Positions 37,021-49,723 of a stretch of 64,000 nucleotides of DNA are shown here, in pieces (the first letter of the stretch is position 1; every line of letters starts with the position of its first letter). The translations under genes were made by a program, and so were the position numbers. The notes under the pieces are model-generated. The model saw only the letters and a list, made by a program, of their open reading frames with translations, ran no database searches and had not been told where the DNA came from. The DNA is taken from assembly GCA_937920275.1 (NCBI GenBank), contig CALGVD010000136.1, positions 1-64,000 of the forward strand, in the 5' to 3' direction. The DNA comes from an uncultured Pseudomonadota bacterium (lineage in GTDB: Bacteria; Pseudomonadota; Gammaproteobacteria; Steroidobacterales; Steroidobacteraceae).

Positions 37021-37026
37021 GACGCG

Positions 37027-37758
37027 TCAGCGCCGCATCGTCTTCAGGCGCATCGTCCATTCTGTCCGGTCGCCTCGCCGGCGCTCAGCCTGTACGGGCA
37101 CGTGGCCGAGCGCGGGCGCATACCAGACACGCGTCACGCGGTCGGACCCGGGTCGACGGCTCGACCAGATCACGGTGTCGAGCTCGCCGGCGGCGGTTCG
37201 CAGGCGCGCGGAGCCGAGGGATTCGTACAGGTATTCCTTGATCTCATCTTTGTCGATCAGGAAAAAGCGTTGGGGTGACCCACCGACCTGCAGCGCGCTC
37301 ATCAACGCGATCTGCACCGACATCGCATCCTGCAGCCCCTCACGCAACGGCAGGTCAACCGGTTGCGCTTCGGCAGTGCCGCGGACGCGACCGGCACGCC
37401 AATCGAATTCGAGGCGGATATCGCGCTGCACATCCTCGGTGCCGTCATCCGCGACATAGCGCAGGGGGCGCGGCGTGCCGTCCGAGAGCACGAATTGGCT
37501 GGTCTGGCGGATCTCGCCCGCCAAGGCGATCTTGAACACGCCTCGCGCGTTCGCTCGCGAGACATAGCGCCAACGCTCGCCGCCCTCGGCGGTCAGTTCG
37601 AGGGTGGTGCTGCCGGCATTCATGCCACGGTAGATGACTTCGAAGTCCGCGCTGAACGGGGTCAGCGCAGGCTGCGCCGTGGCGTCGAGGGCGGATATCG
37701 CGAGCATCGCGAAGAGTCCGATCGCAGAGCGGACGGCGTTCCGTCTTGGGGTCGTCAC
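37027..37758 (-). CDS. DUF3108 family exported protein
   Basis: Predicted periplasmic protein of 243 residues. A signal peptide (RRNAVRSAIGLFAMLAISALDATAQ, cleavage probably after ATA or TAQ) precedes a beta-rich body with FSADFEVIYRGMNAGSTTLEL, QTSQFVLSDGTPRPLRYVADDG and WYAPALGHVPVQAERRR, which match DUF3108. The function of the family is not established. GTG 37758 has GAGGA 6 nt upstream and gives a proper signal peptide; the track start at 37809 lies inside purN. It follows purN by 7 bp, so purM, purN and this gene form one operon, an order seen in related gammaproteobacteria. Confidence 0.85.
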   Translation of the reverse strand: MTTPRRNAVRSAIGLFAMLAISALDATAQPALTPFSADFEVIYRGMNAGSTTLELTAEGGERWRYVSRANARGVFKIALAGEIRQTSQFVLSDGTPRPLRYVADDGTEDVQRDIRLEFDWRAGRVRGTAEAQPVDLPLREGLQDAMSVQIALMSALQVGGSPQRFFLIDKDEIKEYLYESLGSARLRTAAGELDTVIWSSRRPGSDRVTRVWYAPALGHVPVQAERRRGDRTEWTMRLKTMRR

Positions 37759-37765
37759 GGGGTCC

Positions 37766-38452
37766 TCATCGGGGTGTCGCCTGAAGGGGTGCCGCGAGCG
37801 CGTGGCCATCGAACCGCGGGATACCGTCGTCGCAGGTCAGGCGTCCGTCGGCGATCCAACCGATGACGCGCGGGAATATCACATGCTCGTGCTCGAGTAC
37901 CCGGGCTGCGAGGCGGGTCTCGTCATCGCCCGCCAGCACCGCGATCCGCGACTGCAGCACGGGCGGCCCTCCGTCGAGTTCCGCCGTCACGTAGTGGACC
38001 GTGCAACCGTGCTCAAGTTCCCCGGCCTCGAGCACCCGCCGATGGGTGTGCAGGCCTTTGTGGCGCGGCAACAGCGAGGGATGGATGTTGATCAAGCGGC
38101 CGGCCAGTGTCTGCACGAACTCGGCCGACAGGATGCGCATGTATCCGGCGAGCACGACGAGCTCGATGTCGAATGGGGCGAGTGCCGCCAGCAAGCGTTC
38201 GCCGTGTGAAGTGCGTGACTCGCCCGGCAGAGGCGGCAGTTCCAGTGCGGGGATGCCGTGGGCCTGCGCACGTCCGAGCGCTGGCGCACCTGGGCGGTCG
38301 GAGATGACCAGCAGGACCTGTGCCCTGATGTGACCGCTGCGGCAGGCATCGAGGATAGCGCCGAGGTTGCTGCCCGTGCCTGAGGCGAGTACCGCAAGGC
38401 GCAAGGGGCGCGCGGGCTGCGTGGACGGCTCGCGCTCGGCAAGGGCGTTCAC
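37766..38452 (-). CDS. purN: Phosphoribosylglycinamide formyltransferase
   Basis: Transfers formyl from 10-formyl-THF to GAR in purine synthesis. The 228 residues include [18 protein letters not shown] at the N-terminus, the catalytic Asn-His in [19 protein letters not shown], and the catalytic Asp in [16 protein letters not shown]. The GTG start overlaps the purM stop (GTGA). The track ORF to 38662 runs back through purM. Confidence 0.96.
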   Translation of the reverse strand: MNALAEREPSTQPARPLRLAVLASGTGSNLGAILDACRSGHIRAQVLLVISDRPGAPALGRAQAHGIPALELPPLPGESRTSHGERLLAALAPFDIELVVLAGYMRILSAEFVQTLAGRLINIHPSLLPRHKGLHTHRRVLEAGELEHGCTVHYVTAELDGGPPVLQSRIAVLAGDDETRLAARVLEHEHVIFPRVIGWIADGRLTCDDGIPRFDGHALAAPLQATPR

Positions 38453-39489
38453 CGGATCGACACTTCCCCGTCGCCCGCCGTCACCGCACCGATGATCGTG
38501 GCGGTCTCGCCCTGCGCCGAGAGCAGTTCCAGCGCCGCTGGGGCGTTGGAGGCGGACACGATGACCGCCATGCCGATGCCGCAATTGAAGGTCCGGTACA
38601 TCTCTTGGTCGGCGATGCGACCGGTCTGCTGCAGCCAATCGAACACCGGGTCGCGCGCCCACGCGTCGCGCTGCAAGCGCACGGCGCAGCCCTTGGGCAA
38701 CACGCGTGGGATGTTGTCGGTCAGGCCGCCGCCCGTGATGTGGGCGAAGCCGTGCACCGGCAGCGCTGCGGCGAGCGCCAGCATCGAGCGGACATAGATG
38801 CGGGTCGGGGCGAGGAGGCGGTCGAACAAAGGGCGCCCCTCGAGCTGTGTGGTGGCATCCGCCGCGGCCATCTCGACCAGCTTGCGGATCAAAGAATATC
38901 CGTTCGAGTGGGGGCCTGAGGAGGCCAGTCCGATCACTGCGTCACCGGGGCTCACCTTGCTGCCGTCGATGATGGCGTCTTTCTCGACCACGCCGACGCA
39001 GAAACCTGCGAGGTCGTAGTCGCCGCCGTGGTACATGCCGGGCATCTCGGCCGTCTCGCCGCCGACCAAGGCACAGCCGGCCTGTCGGCAGCCCTCGACG
39101 ATCCCCGTGATCACGCTCTCGGCGACCGCCACATCGAGCTTGCCGGTGGCGTAGTAGTCGAGGAAGAACAAAGGCTCGGCACCTTGCACGGCGACGTCGT
39201 TGACGCACATGCCGACGAGGTCGATGCCGATGGTGTCGTGCCGGCCGGTATCGATCGCGAGCCGCAGCTTGGTGCCGACGCCGTCCGTGCCGGAGACGAG
39301 GACCGGACGCCGCCAGCGTCCCTCGGGCAATTCCACCAATGCTCCGAAGCCGCCGATCCCGGCGAGCACTTCGGGGCGCGTCGCTCTGCGGACCAAAGGT
39401 TTGATCCGTTCGACGAGCTCGTCGCCGGCGTCCATGTCGACGCCCGCATCTCGATAGGTCAGACCGGTGCGTTCGGTATCGGGATCCAT
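38449..39489 (-). CDS. purM: Phosphoribosylformylglycinamidine cyclo-ligase
   Basis: AIR synthetase, the ATP-dependent ring closure of purine synthesis. The 346-residue protein opens [22 protein letters not shown] and has [71 protein letters not shown] and [16 protein letters not shown], all conserved. ATG 39489 was chosen over the long upstream extension in the track, which crosses the divergent DUF2066 gene. No clear ribosome binding site is seen. Confidence 0.97.
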   Translation of the reverse strand: MDPDTERTGLTYRDAGVDMDAGDELVERIKPLVRRATRPEVLAGIGGFGALVELPEGRWRRPVLVSGTDGVGTKLRLAIDTGRHDTIGIDLVGMCVNDVAVQGAEPLFFLDYYATGKLDVAVAESVITGIVEGCRQAGCALVGGETAEMPGMYHGGDYDLAGFCVGVVEKDAIIDGSKVSPGDAVIGLASSGPHSNGYSLIRKLVEMAAADATTQLEGRPLFDRLLAPTRIYVRSMLALAAALPVHGFAHITGGGLTDNIPRVLPKGCAVRLQRDAWARDPVFDWLQQTGRIADQEMYRTFNCGIGMAVIVSASNAPAALELLSAQGETATIIGAVTAGDGEVSIR

Positions 39490-39516
39490 GTGCTTTACGA
39501 GGAAGGCCAAAACGCT

Positions 39517-40491
39517 ATGGTATCTTATCGCCCCGTCATGATGCCTTCCGCAAGTCTCCGCCGCCGACTCTGGCTGGTCGTCCCTCTCTGCCTGACGATG
39601 CTGGCGGGTGCGCCGCGGTCCGTGGCTGCGCAAGCCGTGGCCGTCGGCGAAGTCACGACGGCGAGCGGTGGCGACGCCGCCTTCGCCGAAGGGATGCGTA
39701 CGGTGCTGGTGCGGCTGACCGGCCGTCGCCAAGCGGCGACCGATCCGGTGTTCGCACCGCTGGTTTCGGGCGCCCGACGCTATGTGCAGGTCTACCGGCC
39801 CCCGAGCGGTGCTGCGCCGGCACGCATCACGTTCGATGCCGCAGCGGTCGAGCGCGCGGTCGTGGCCTTGGGCCAGACCACTTGGACGCGCACGCGCCCC
39901 GTGGTGGTCGGCGTCATCATCCAGCCGCCCGCGGGCGCCGATCCCGGGAAGGTCCGCACGGAACTCGAGACGGCCGCCAGCGAGCGCGGTCTGCCGCTCA
40001 AGCTCTCCTCGGCCTCTGCAGCCGGTTTGTCGGCGCAAGCGCAGGTGGCCGCCCCGGAGGCGATCGCCGCTGCACGACGCCTCGGTGGCGATGCCTTGCT
40101 GCTGGGGACCGCCGATGGTCCCGATTGGCAGTGGACCTTGTTCGAGGGTGGCGCCTTGACCGTGTTCACCGGCGGTCCTGCGTCAGGCGTCGAGGGTGCC
40201 GCAGACTACTTCGCACTCGGCGTCGCCGCTTCGAGCGGGCCTGGCACCGCGGCCGAGCTCGAGGTCGAGGGCATCGGCTCATTGGCCGATCTCGTCCGCG
40301 TGCAGCGCCTGCTCGAGTCCCTGCCCGGTGCGCGCAACGCGACCGTGGTCGCGGTCGGCGGCCCGAGGACCCGCTTCCGCGTCGAGATCCCGCGCGGGAG
40401 CGAGGGGCTCACCGAAGCGCTCCTCGCGCGCCCGGAGCTTGCGCGAAGCCGCGGCGAAGACGCTGCCTTGGTCTACCTGCTCGGACGCTGA
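39517..40491 (+). CDS. DUF2066 domain-containing exported protein
   Basis: Predicted periplasmic or envelope protein of 324 residues and unknown function. It has a signal peptide ([28 protein letters not shown]) and then [48 protein letters not shown] and a C-terminal repeat-like segment, matching DUF2066. ATG 39517 has GAGGAAGG about 10 nt upstream; ATG 39538 would still keep the signal peptide. The gene is divergent from purM and starts the run DUF2066, PgsA-like, hda, an order shared with pseudomonads and xanthomonads. Confidence 0.82.
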   Translation: MVSYRPVMMPSASLRRRLWLVVPLCLTMLAGAPRSVAAQAVAVGEVTTASGGDAAFAEGMRTVLVRLTGRRQAATDPVFAPLVSGARRYVQVYRPPSGAAPARITFDAAAVERAVVALGQTTWTRTRPVVVGVIIQPPAGADPGKVRTELETAASERGLPLKLSSASAAGLSAQAQVAAPEAIAAARRLGGDALLLGTADGPDWQWTLFEGGALTVFTGGPASGVEGAADYFALGVAASSGPGTAAELEVEGIGSLADLVRVQRLLESLPGARNATVVAVGGPRTRFRVEIPRGSEGLTEALLARPELARSRGEDAALVYLLGR

Positions 40492-40510
40492 GCCTGCGAG
40501 GATCGTGGAC

Positions 40511-41070
40511 ATGCTGCGTCACCTCCCGAATCTCATCTGCGTGTTGCGCATGCTGCTCACCATCCCCACTGTGGCGGCGATCTCGCGCGGTGACCATGGC
40601 GAGGCGCTCGGATTCTTCGTCATCGCAGCGTTGTCCGATGGGCTCGACGGCTACCTCGCCAAGCGTAATGGCTGGACCAGTCGGCTCGGCACCATCCTTG
40701 ACCCGTTGGCGGACAAGCTCTTGCTCGTCGCGGTGTTCATGACCTGCGTGTGGCAGGGCTTGGTGCCCACCTGGCTGGCGGTGGCGGTCATCGCCCGCGA
40801 CCTCATGATCATCGGCGGCGCGATCATCTATCGGTTCTGGTTCGGGGCGGTCGAGGGACAGCCGACCGTCTTGTCGAAGGTCAATACGGCACTGCAGATC
40901 ACGGTGGTGGTCGCGGCCTTGCTCGCAGCCTTGACCGGTCAGCCGCCCGCGGTGTTCATCGAAGCGTTGGCGATCGCGACCTTGGTGACGACCATCGCCT
41001 CGGGCACGGTTTATCTGGCGATCTTCTTCCGTCGTGGCTGGCGGCAGCTCGGCGACGCTGCGGTCGAGTG

Positions 41071-41071
<1 letters not shown>
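40511..41071 (+). CDS. CDP-alcohol phosphatidyltransferase (PgsA-like)
   Basis: Integral membrane enzyme of phospholipid synthesis, 186 residues with about five hydrophobic segments. The active-site motif is complete: SDGLDGYLAKRNGWTSRLG followed by TILDPLADKLLL, matching D-X2-DG-X2-A[RK]-X8-G-X3-D-X3-D. It is most like phosphatidylglycerophosphate synthase, but a second pgsA may exist elsewhere, so the acceptor alcohol is uncertain. GCGAGGA is 9 nt before ATG 40511. The stop overlaps the hda start as TGATG. Confidence 0.85.
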
Positions 41072-44094
<3,023 letters not shown>

Positions 44095-44214
44095 GGGTAG
44101 GACTCAGCCTCGGAGGGGCACAACCCGACATGTTACGGTCGCAGCGATTGTCCCGGAAGGTTCCCGACCCTATGATGCAGATGTTTTCTGCTACGCCAAG
44201 GCTCGACCCCCCCC
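44095..44214. promoter_or_regulatory. Divergent proS / pssA region with C8 tract
   Basis: Toward proS, TTCCGG and TAACAT on the minus strand are 17 bp apart, a weak candidate promoter; GGAGG near 44114-44118 (seen as cctcggagg on the plus strand, cctccgagg on the minus) lies within the leader. Toward pssA, TATGAT (44171-44176) is a -10-like hexamer without a clear -35. A run of eight C (44207-44214) abuts the pssA GTG, so that gene has no Shine-Dalgarno at normal spacing; the nearest AAGG is 13 nt away. Confidence 0.3.
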
Positions 44215-45006
44215 GTGAGCACCGACCCCACCCCTGATACCCCGCAGCGTCCCCGCCGCTTGGGCGTCGTCTTGTTGCCCAACCTGTTCACCACGGGCTG
44301 CCTCGCTTGCGGCTTCTTCGGCATCATCTCCGCCATCAACGGCGATTTCGGCCGGGCCTGTGCCGCCATCTATTTCGCGTTGCTGTTCGACGGTTTGGAC
44401 GGTCGTGTGGCCCGTTGGACCGGTACCGAGAGCGCGTTCGGCAAGGAGTACGACAGTCTCGCTGACATGGTGGCGTTCGGTGTCGCCCCTGCGCTGATCG
44501 CCTACCAATGGGGCATCGCCCGCATCGCGGAGTACGGCGATGCCTGGGCGCGTTTCGGTTGGGTGGCGGCGTTCCTCTATACGGTGTGCGCGGCGCTGCG
44601 CCTCGCGCGGTTCAACGCCCGAGCAGCCTCCACGGACAAGCGCTACTTCGAGGGGCTGCCGAGCCCCTCGGCTGCCGGATTCGTCGCAGCCTATGTCTGG
44701 TTCACGAGCGAATGGCGGGAGCCCGGGCTCGTCGGTCTCGTGGTGCTGTTCGTCGTACCGTTGGTGGCCGGCATGCTGATGGTGTCCCGTTTCCCCTATT
44801 CGAGCACCAAACAGGTCGACTGGAACGCGCGCGTGAAGTTCTTCTACTTCGTGATCGTGCCGCTGTCGCTGGCCTTGGTGGTCGCCGATCCGCCGCCGAT
44901 GCTGCTGTTCCTGTTCTCGATGTATGTGCTGTCGGCGCCGACGGTCTGGCTGGTGCGCCTGCTCCGGCGTCCCGGTGGCACTCCGCCGCCTGCTGCCTCG
45001 GACTGA
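44215..45006 (+). CDS. pssA: CDP-diacylglycerol-serine O-phosphatidyltransferase
   Basis: Integral membrane enzyme making phosphatidylserine, precursor of phosphatidylethanolamine. The 263-residue protein is of the type II (PssA, CDP-alcohol) family: LPNLFTTGCLACGFFGIISA, then LLFDGLDGRVARWTGTESAFGKEYDSLADMVAFGVAPALI containing the CDP-alcohol motif. Eight or so hydrophobic segments follow. The GTG start sits directly after a C8 tract. It heads a run of six genes with gaps of 25 bp or less. Confidence 0.94.
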   Translation: MSTDPTPDTPQRPRRLGVVLLPNLFTTGCLACGFFGIISAINGDFGRACAAIYFALLFDGLDGRVARWTGTESAFGKEYDSLADMVAFGVAPALIAYQWGIARIAEYGDAWARFGWVAAFLYTVCAALRLARFNARAASTDKRYFEGLPSPSAAGFVAAYVWFTSEWREPGLVGLVVLFVVPLVAGMLMVSRFPYSSTKQVDWNARVKFFYFVIVPLSLALVVADPPPMLLFLFSMYVLSAPTVWLVRLLRRPGGTPPPAASD

Positions 45007-45026
45007 TCGCGTGACGGTGACCCGCC

Positions 45027-45752
45027 ATGGCTGACGCGGAGCGCCGCGCCGCCTATCTCGGCGTGCTCGGCATCGATCACTGGGTATTGCGGCGCGCACC
45101 CGCACCCGCATCCGCATCCGCACCTGCGCCCGCATCCGCGCCCGCACCCGCGCCCGAACCGTCGATGCCGCGGTCCGGGTGGGCGGCGCTCGAGGAAAGC
45201 GTGCGTGACTGCCGCCGCTGTGGCTTGCATCAAGGGCGCACGCAGGCGGTGTTCGGAGCCGGTGATCGGGATGCCGATTGGATGATCGTCGGCGATGCGC
45301 CGGATGAGGCGGGAGACCGACAGGGCCTGCCGTTCGCCGGACCGGCCGGACAGCTGCTCGATGCCATGCTGGGCGCGATCGGTCTGTCGCGCGATGCCGT
45401 GTTCATCGCCGGTGCGCTGAGATGCCGGCCCCCGGGCGATCGCGTAGTGCACGCCGAGGAGATCGCAGCGTGCCGCGCCCATCTTCTGCAGCAGGTGGCG
45501 ATGGTCCGGCCGCGGATCATCCTGGCGTTCGGTCCTGTGGCGGCTCAAGGGCTGCTCGGCCCGCAGGTGGCGCTCGACGGGTCGCTCGATGGGCTGCGGG
45601 GTGCGGTCCACCGCTGTGCCGTCGATACCCCGGTCGTAGTCACGTATCATCCGGCTGCTTTGCTGCACAGCCCGGGCGATAAACGCAAGGCATGGGAAGA
45701 TCTCAAGTTCGCGCGCCAGGTGCGCGCAGGACTGGAACCGATCAGGGAATGA
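45027..45752 (+). CDS. Uracil-DNA glycosylase family 4-like protein, possibly degenerate
   Basis: Related to Fe-S family 4 uracil-DNA glycosylases. An N-terminal helix is followed by an Ala/Pro/Ser repeat linker, then the UDG domain from about residue 50. Four cysteines at CRRCGLHQGRT, ALRCRPPGDR and EIAACRAH match the 4Fe-4S site. Motif 1 reads GDAPDEAGDRQG where active family members have GEAPG-like sequences, and the usual Asn of IANVLKCRPP is Gly (IAGALRC). Motif 2, TYHPAALLHSPGDKRKAWEDL, is intact. These changes make normal uracil excision doubtful. It lies directly before rimI, where E. coli has holD. ATG 45027, 241 residues. Confidence 0.75.
   Translation: MADAERRAAYLGVLGIDHWVLRRAPAPASASAPAPASAPAPAPEPSMPRSGWAALEESVRDCRRCGLHQGRTQAVFGAGDRDADWMIVGDAPDEAGDRQGLPFAGPAGQLLDAMLGAIGLSRDAVFIAGALRCRPPGDRVVHAEEIAACRAHLLQQVAMVRPRIILAFGPVAAQGLLGPQVALDGSLDGLRGAVHRCAVDTPVVVTYHPAALLHSPGDKRKAWEDLKFARQVRAGLEPIRE
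45094..45156 (+). repeat. Hexanucleotide-periodic repeat coding an Ala/Pro/Ser linker
   Basis: About ten imperfect copies of a 6-base unit (GCACCC, GCATCC, GCGCCC) encode APAPASASAPAPASAPAPAP in the UDG-like gene. Gain or loss of a unit keeps the frame and changes the linker by two residues, so the tract could vary between strains. Confidence 0.8.
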
Positions 45753-45768
45753 CCGCAGCCGACACACC

Positions 45769-46248
45769 ATGGCCACCGCTCCGCAACACCTGCCGACCCC
45801 GACGTTCAGTCTTCGTGCGATGCGCGAGGACGACCTGTCCAGCGTCGCGGCGGCCGAGCGCGATTCCTACGCGTTCCCCTGGAGCGAAGGGGTGTTCCGG
45901 GATTGCCTCCGAGCCGGCTATATCTGCCGCGTCGCCGAGATCGACCACCGGTTGGTGGGATACGGCATCCTCAGCGTCGGCGCCGGCGAGGCGCATATCC
46001 TCAATGTCTGTGTGCGAGCCGAGTACCGCTGTCGCGGACTCGGTCGGCGCCTCGTGACCGCTATGTTCGATCTCGGACGGGCCTACGGGGCATCCGATCT
46101 CTTCCTCGAAGTACGACCGAGCAACGCGACCGCGATCCGGCTCTACCAGTCGCTCGGACTCGCGCAGGTCGGGCTGCGTCGCGGCTACTACCAAGCCGCT
46201 GACGGGCGCGAGGACGCGATCGTCATGCGTCTGCGGCTCGCGCCGTGA
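45769..46248 (+). CDS. rimI: Ribosomal protein S18 alanine N-acetyltransferase
   Basis: GNAT acetyltransferase that acetylates the N-terminal Ala of ribosomal protein S18. The 159 residues show [35 protein letters not shown] at the start and [21 protein letters not shown], the acetyl-CoA loop. [21 protein letters not shown] and [17 protein letters not shown] follow, all RimI-like. ATG 45769 is 16 bp after the UDG-like gene. Confidence 0.93.
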   Translation: MATAPQHLPTPTFSLRAMREDDLSSVAAAERDSYAFPWSEGVFRDCLRAGYICRVAEIDHRLVGYGILSVGAGEAHILNVCVRAEYRCRGLGRRLVTAMFDLGRAYGASDLFLEVRPSNATAIRLYQSLGLAQVGLRRGYYQAADGREDAIVMRLRLAP

Positions 46249-46273
46249 GCGTCGACCTGATGAGCCGCGCCCG

Positions 46274-47857
46274 ATGAATCCGACACAGGAGATCGAGCGT
46301 CGCCGGACTTTCGCCATCGTCTCCCATCCGGATGCCGGCAAGACCACGCTCACCGAGAAGTTGTTGCTGTTCGGCGGTGCGATCCAGCTCGCCGGTACGG
46401 TCAAGGGCCGCAAGGCGGCGCGCCACGCCACATCCGACTGGATGCGCCTCGAGCAGCAGCGCGGCATCTCCGTCACCTCCTCGGTGATGCAGTTCCCCTA
46501 TGGGGGCTGCGTCGTCAATCTGCTCGACACACCGGGTCACGAAGATTTCTCTGAAGACACCTATCGGACGCTCACCGCGGTGGATTCCGCCCTGATGGTG
46601 ATCGACTGCGCCAAGGGCGTCGAAGAGCGCACGATCAAACTGATGGAGGTCTGCAGGCTGCGCGACACGCCGATCATGACCTTCATCAACAAGCTCGATC
46701 GCGAGGGGCGTGCGTCCATCGAGTTGCTGGATGAGATCGAGCGGGTGCTCGGCATCGCCACCGCGCCGGTGACTTGGCCGATCGGCATGGGGCGCGACCT
46801 CAAGGGCATCTATCACCTCGCCGAAGACCGGATCTATGTCTACGAAGCCGGCGAGCGCGGTCGGGTCGGTGAGAACCAGATCATCGATGGACTACACAGC
46901 GAAGCCGGGCGCGAGCTGCTCGGCGACGACGCCGCGAGGTTCGACAACGAGATCGAGCTGGTGCGGGGCGCCACGCAAGCCTTCGAGATGCCGGCCTACC
47001 TCGCCGGTCGCCAGACACCGGTGTTCTTCGGTTCGGCGATCTCGAACTTCGGGGTCGAGGAACTGCTGAAGGCTTTCACGACGTTCGCGCCGGGCCCGCA
47101 GCCACGCGGTACCCGCCAGCGATCGGTCGAGGCTACCGAGCCGAAACTCAGCGGTTTCGTCTTCAAGATCCAGGCGAACATGGACCCTGCGCATCGCGAC
47201 CGGATCGCCTTCCTGCGGCTGTGCTCGGGCAGATACGTCCGCGGCATGAAGATGCACCATGTCCGCCTCGACAAGGATGTGCGGATCGCCGATGCGCTGA
47301 CTTTCCTCGCGGCAGACCGGTCCACCGCCGATGACGCGTACGCAGGGGACATCATCGGTCTGCACAACCACGGCACCATCAACATCGGCGATTCCTTCAC
47401 CGAGGGCGAGGAGCTGGTGTTCACCGGGATACCGAATTTTGCGCCGGAGCTGTTCCGTCGTGCGGTGCTCAAAGATCCCCTCAAAGCCAAGGCCTTGTCC
47501 AAGGGACTCGGTCAACTCTGTGAGGAGGGCGCGACGCAGCTGTTCCGGCCGCTGCGGAACAACGACCAGATCTTGGGTGCGGTCGGTCCGCTGCAGTTCG
47601 AGGTGGTCGCTTTCCGGCTGCAGGACGAATACTCCGTGCAGTGCGCTTTCGAGCCGATCTCCGTCCAGACCGCGCGCTGGGTCTACTGCGACGATGATCG
47701 CAAGCTCGCCGAGTTCCGCACCAAGGCTTACGATCACCTCGCGGTCGATCACGGCGGGTCGCTCGTGTACCTCGCGCCCTCGCGCGTCAATCTCGGTCTC
47801 ACGATCGAGCGTTGGCCCGAGATATCGTTCCGCGAAACCCGCGAGCATGCGGCGTGA
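46274..47857 (+). CDS. prfC: Peptide chain release factor 3
   Basis: GTPase that recycles RF1 and RF2 from the ribosome. The 527-residue protein has G1 [11 protein letters not shown]2 region [13 protein letters not shown]3 [16 protein letters not shown] and G4 NKLDRE. The RF3 domains follow, including [20 protein letters not shown]. Its stop overlaps the GTG of the next gene. Encoding next to rimI is seen in several gammaproteobacteria. Confidence 0.97.
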   Translation: MNPTQEIERRRTFAIVSHPDAGKTTLTEKLLLFGGAIQLAGTVKGRKAARHATSDWMRLEQQRGISVTSSVMQFPYGGCVVNLLDTPGHEDFSEDTYRTLTAVDSALMVIDCAKGVEERTIKLMEVCRLRDTPIMTFINKLDREGRASIELLDEIERVLGIATAPVTWPIGMGRDLKGIYHLAEDRIYVYEAGERGRVGENQIIDGLHSEAGRELLGDDAARFDNEIELVRGATQAFEMPAYLAGRQTPVFFGSAISNFGVEELLKAFTTFAPGPQPRGTRQRSVEATEPKLSGFVFKIQANMDPAHRDRIAFLRLCSGRYVRGMKMHHVRLDKDVRIADALTFLAADRSTADDAYAGDIIGLHNHGTINIGDSFTEGEELVFTGIPNFAPELFRRAVLKDPLKAKALSKGLGQLCEEGATQLFRPLRNNDQILGAVGPLQFEVVAFRLQDEYSVQCAFEPISVQTARWVYCDDDRKLAEFRTKAYDHLAVDHGGSLVYLAPSRVNLGLTIERWPEISFRETREHAA

Positions 47858-49119
47858 CGAGCCCCTACAAACGCCGCGACACGATCTCTTGGGCGTTCTA
47901 CGACTGGGCGAACTCGGCGTTCTTCACCACGGTGCTTGCAGGGTTCTTCCCGGTCTTCTTCCAGAAATTCTGGAGCGTGGGCGTCGATCCGACGGTGAGC
48001 ACTTCGCGGCTCGGCTTCGCCAACGGCATCGCGGGTCTGTTGCTGGCGATCCTCGCGCCGGTGCTCGGCGCCATGGCCGACCGAGCGGGCGGGCGTAAGC
48101 GACAGTTGGTCGGCTGGACGCTGCTCGGCGTCGCGGGTACGGCTGCGCTCGGCTTCGTCGGCGAGGGCGAGTGGTGGTGGGCCGCCGTCTTTTTCATGGT
48201 CGCCGCGATCGGCGCCAACGCCGCGAACATCTTCTATGACGCCTTGTTGCTCGATGTGTCGGAGCCGCAGGACTACGATCGGGTGTCGGCGTTCGGATAT
48301 TCGCTCGGCTACCTCGGCGGCGGGCTGTTGTTCGCGTTCAACGTCCTGATGACGCTTAAGCCGCATTGGTTCGGTCTGGCAGATGCCGCGGAGGCGGTCC
48401 GTGTGTCGTTCATCAGCGTCGCGGTCTGGTGGTTCGTGTTCATGCTGCCGGCGGCGCGTTATGTGCGCGAGCGACCGCCCAAGGACCCTGCCGTGGGTCT
48501 CTGGATCAGCATCAGCGAGGGTCTGCGTGGACTGCGTACGACGCTCTCGCACATCAGGCAGTACCGCGAGGTCAGTCTGTTCCTGTTGGCGTACTGGCTC
48601 TACATCGACGGTGTCCATACGATCTACACCATGGCGGTCGATTACGGCGTGGCGCTCGGTCTGCCGAGTTCCAGCTTGCTCGCGGCACTCTTGCTCACGC
48701 AGTTCGTGGCCTTCCCGTCGGCGTTGGCGCTCGGCTGGCTAGGCAACCGGATAGGTCCTAAGCGCGGCATCCTGATCTGCATCGCGGTCTATCTGGCTGC
48801 GACGATCTATGCCTGGTTCCTCGACACGGTGACCGAGTTCTTCGCGTTGGCGGTCGTCATCGGCCTGGTGCAGGGCGGCGTGCAGAGTCTGTCGCGCTCG
48901 TTCTTCGGTCGCTTGGTGCCCGAGGGGAAGGGCGGTGAGTTCTTCGGCTTCTACAACATGATGGGCAAGTTCGCGAGTTTCTTGGGTCCGATCCTGATCG
49001 GGACAGTGGCGCTTTTGACCGGCGACTCGCGGCTCTCGATCAGCTCACTCGTGGTGCTGTTCCTGCTCGGTGGCTGGGTGTTGTGGCGTGTCCCCGACCC
49101 GACGCGAAAGGGTGCCTGA
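47854..49119 (+). CDS. MFS transporter, UMF1/Atg22-like family
   Basis: Integral membrane carrier of 421 residues with twelve hydrophobic segments. The opening [26 protein letters not shown] is characteristic of the UMF1 family related to yeast vacuolar amino-acid effluxer Atg22, as are [14 protein letters not shown] and [41 protein letters not shown]. The substrate is unknown. The GTG start overlaps the prfC stop; the track start at 47812 lies in prfC. Confidence 0.87.
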   Translation: MTSPYKRRDTISWAFYDWANSAFFTTVLAGFFPVFFQKFWSVGVDPTVSTSRLGFANGIAGLLLAILAPVLGAMADRAGGRKRQLVGWTLLGVAGTAALGFVGEGEWWWAAVFFMVAAIGANAANIFYDALLLDVSEPQDYDRVSAFGYSLGYLGGGLLFAFNVLMTLKPHWFGLADAAEAVRVSFISVAVWWFVFMLPAARYVRERPPKDPAVGLWISISEGLRGLRTTLSHIRQYREVSLFLLAYWLYIDGVHTIYTMAVDYGVALGLPSSSLLAALLLTQFVAFPSALALGWLGNRIGPKRGILICIAVYLAATIYAWFLDTVTEFFALAVVIGLVQGGVQSLSRSFFGRLVPEGKGGEFFGFYNMMGKFASFLGPILIGTVALLTGDSRLSISSLVVLFLLGGWVLWRVPDPTRKGA

Positions 49120-49721
49120 TGTCGGTCGAGGGTCAGGGTCGTTTTCCGCTGTTGCCGCCGCAGGTGCCGCAAGTCGGCGGCCTTTGGCGACGGGTGGTCG
49201 GCGTCGTCGGCCTATGGCTTGCTGGCTGGCGCATCGACGGGACTTACCCGCCACTACAGAAATTCGTGATCGTGGTCGCCCCGCACACCTCCAACTGGGA
49301 CTTCGTCTTCGGCTTCCTCGCCTACCTCGCGATGCGCATGGATGCCTCTTGGCTTGCGAAGGAGGCCGCGCTCTCCGGGCCGTTCGGTCGGTTAGGTCGC
49401 CGTTTCGGCGGTATCCCCGTCGATCGCGGTCGAGCCGGTCACATGGTGGAGACCTGTGCGGCGCAGTTCGCGGCACGCAAGGGCTTGGTGTTGGTGATCA
49501 CCCCTGAAGGGACGCGCAAGAAAGTCCCGGCGTGGAAACGCGGCTACCATCGCATCGCGTTGCGGGCCGGAGTGCCGATCGTGCCCGTGGCCATCGACTT
49601 CTCGCGTCGTGCCGTGACCTTCGGGCCGCCTGTCGAGCCGACGGCGGACGCCGATGCGGACGAGCGCCGGTTGCAGCAGTTCTTCCATGCCGGCATGGCC
49701 CGGCATCCGTCGCAGTACTGA
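49119..49721 (+). CDS. 1-acylglycerol-3-phosphate acyltransferase-like protein (LPLAT family)
   Basis: Membrane-associated acyltransferase of 200 residues. The catalytic H-X4-D is in APHTSNWDF and the acceptor-binding motif is TPEGTRKKVPAWKRGYH; VPIVPVAIDF is also family-typical. The length and the motif GRAGHMVETCAAQFAARKG are nearer the short stand-alone LPLAT group than PlsC itself, so the acceptor is uncertain. The ATG overlaps the preceding stop (TGATG), making it the last gene of the pssA run. Only 2 bp separate its stop from the converging mtfA stop. Confidence 0.86.
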   Translation: MSVEGQGRFPLLPPQVPQVGGLWRRVVGVVGLWLAGWRIDGTYPPLQKFVIVVAPHTSNWDFVFGFLAYLAMRMDASWLAKEAALSGPFGRLGRRFGGIPVDRGRAGHMVETCAAQFAARKGLVLVITPEGTRKKVPAWKRGYHRIALRAGVPIVPVAIDFSRRAVTFGPPVEPTADADADERRLQQFFHAGMARHPSQY

Positions 49722-49723
49722 CT

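Noticed and set aside
38449-40038. 529-codon version of purM
   Set aside because: The extra N-terminal part is antisense to the DUF2066 gene and unlike PurM; the family N-terminus starts at ATG 39489.
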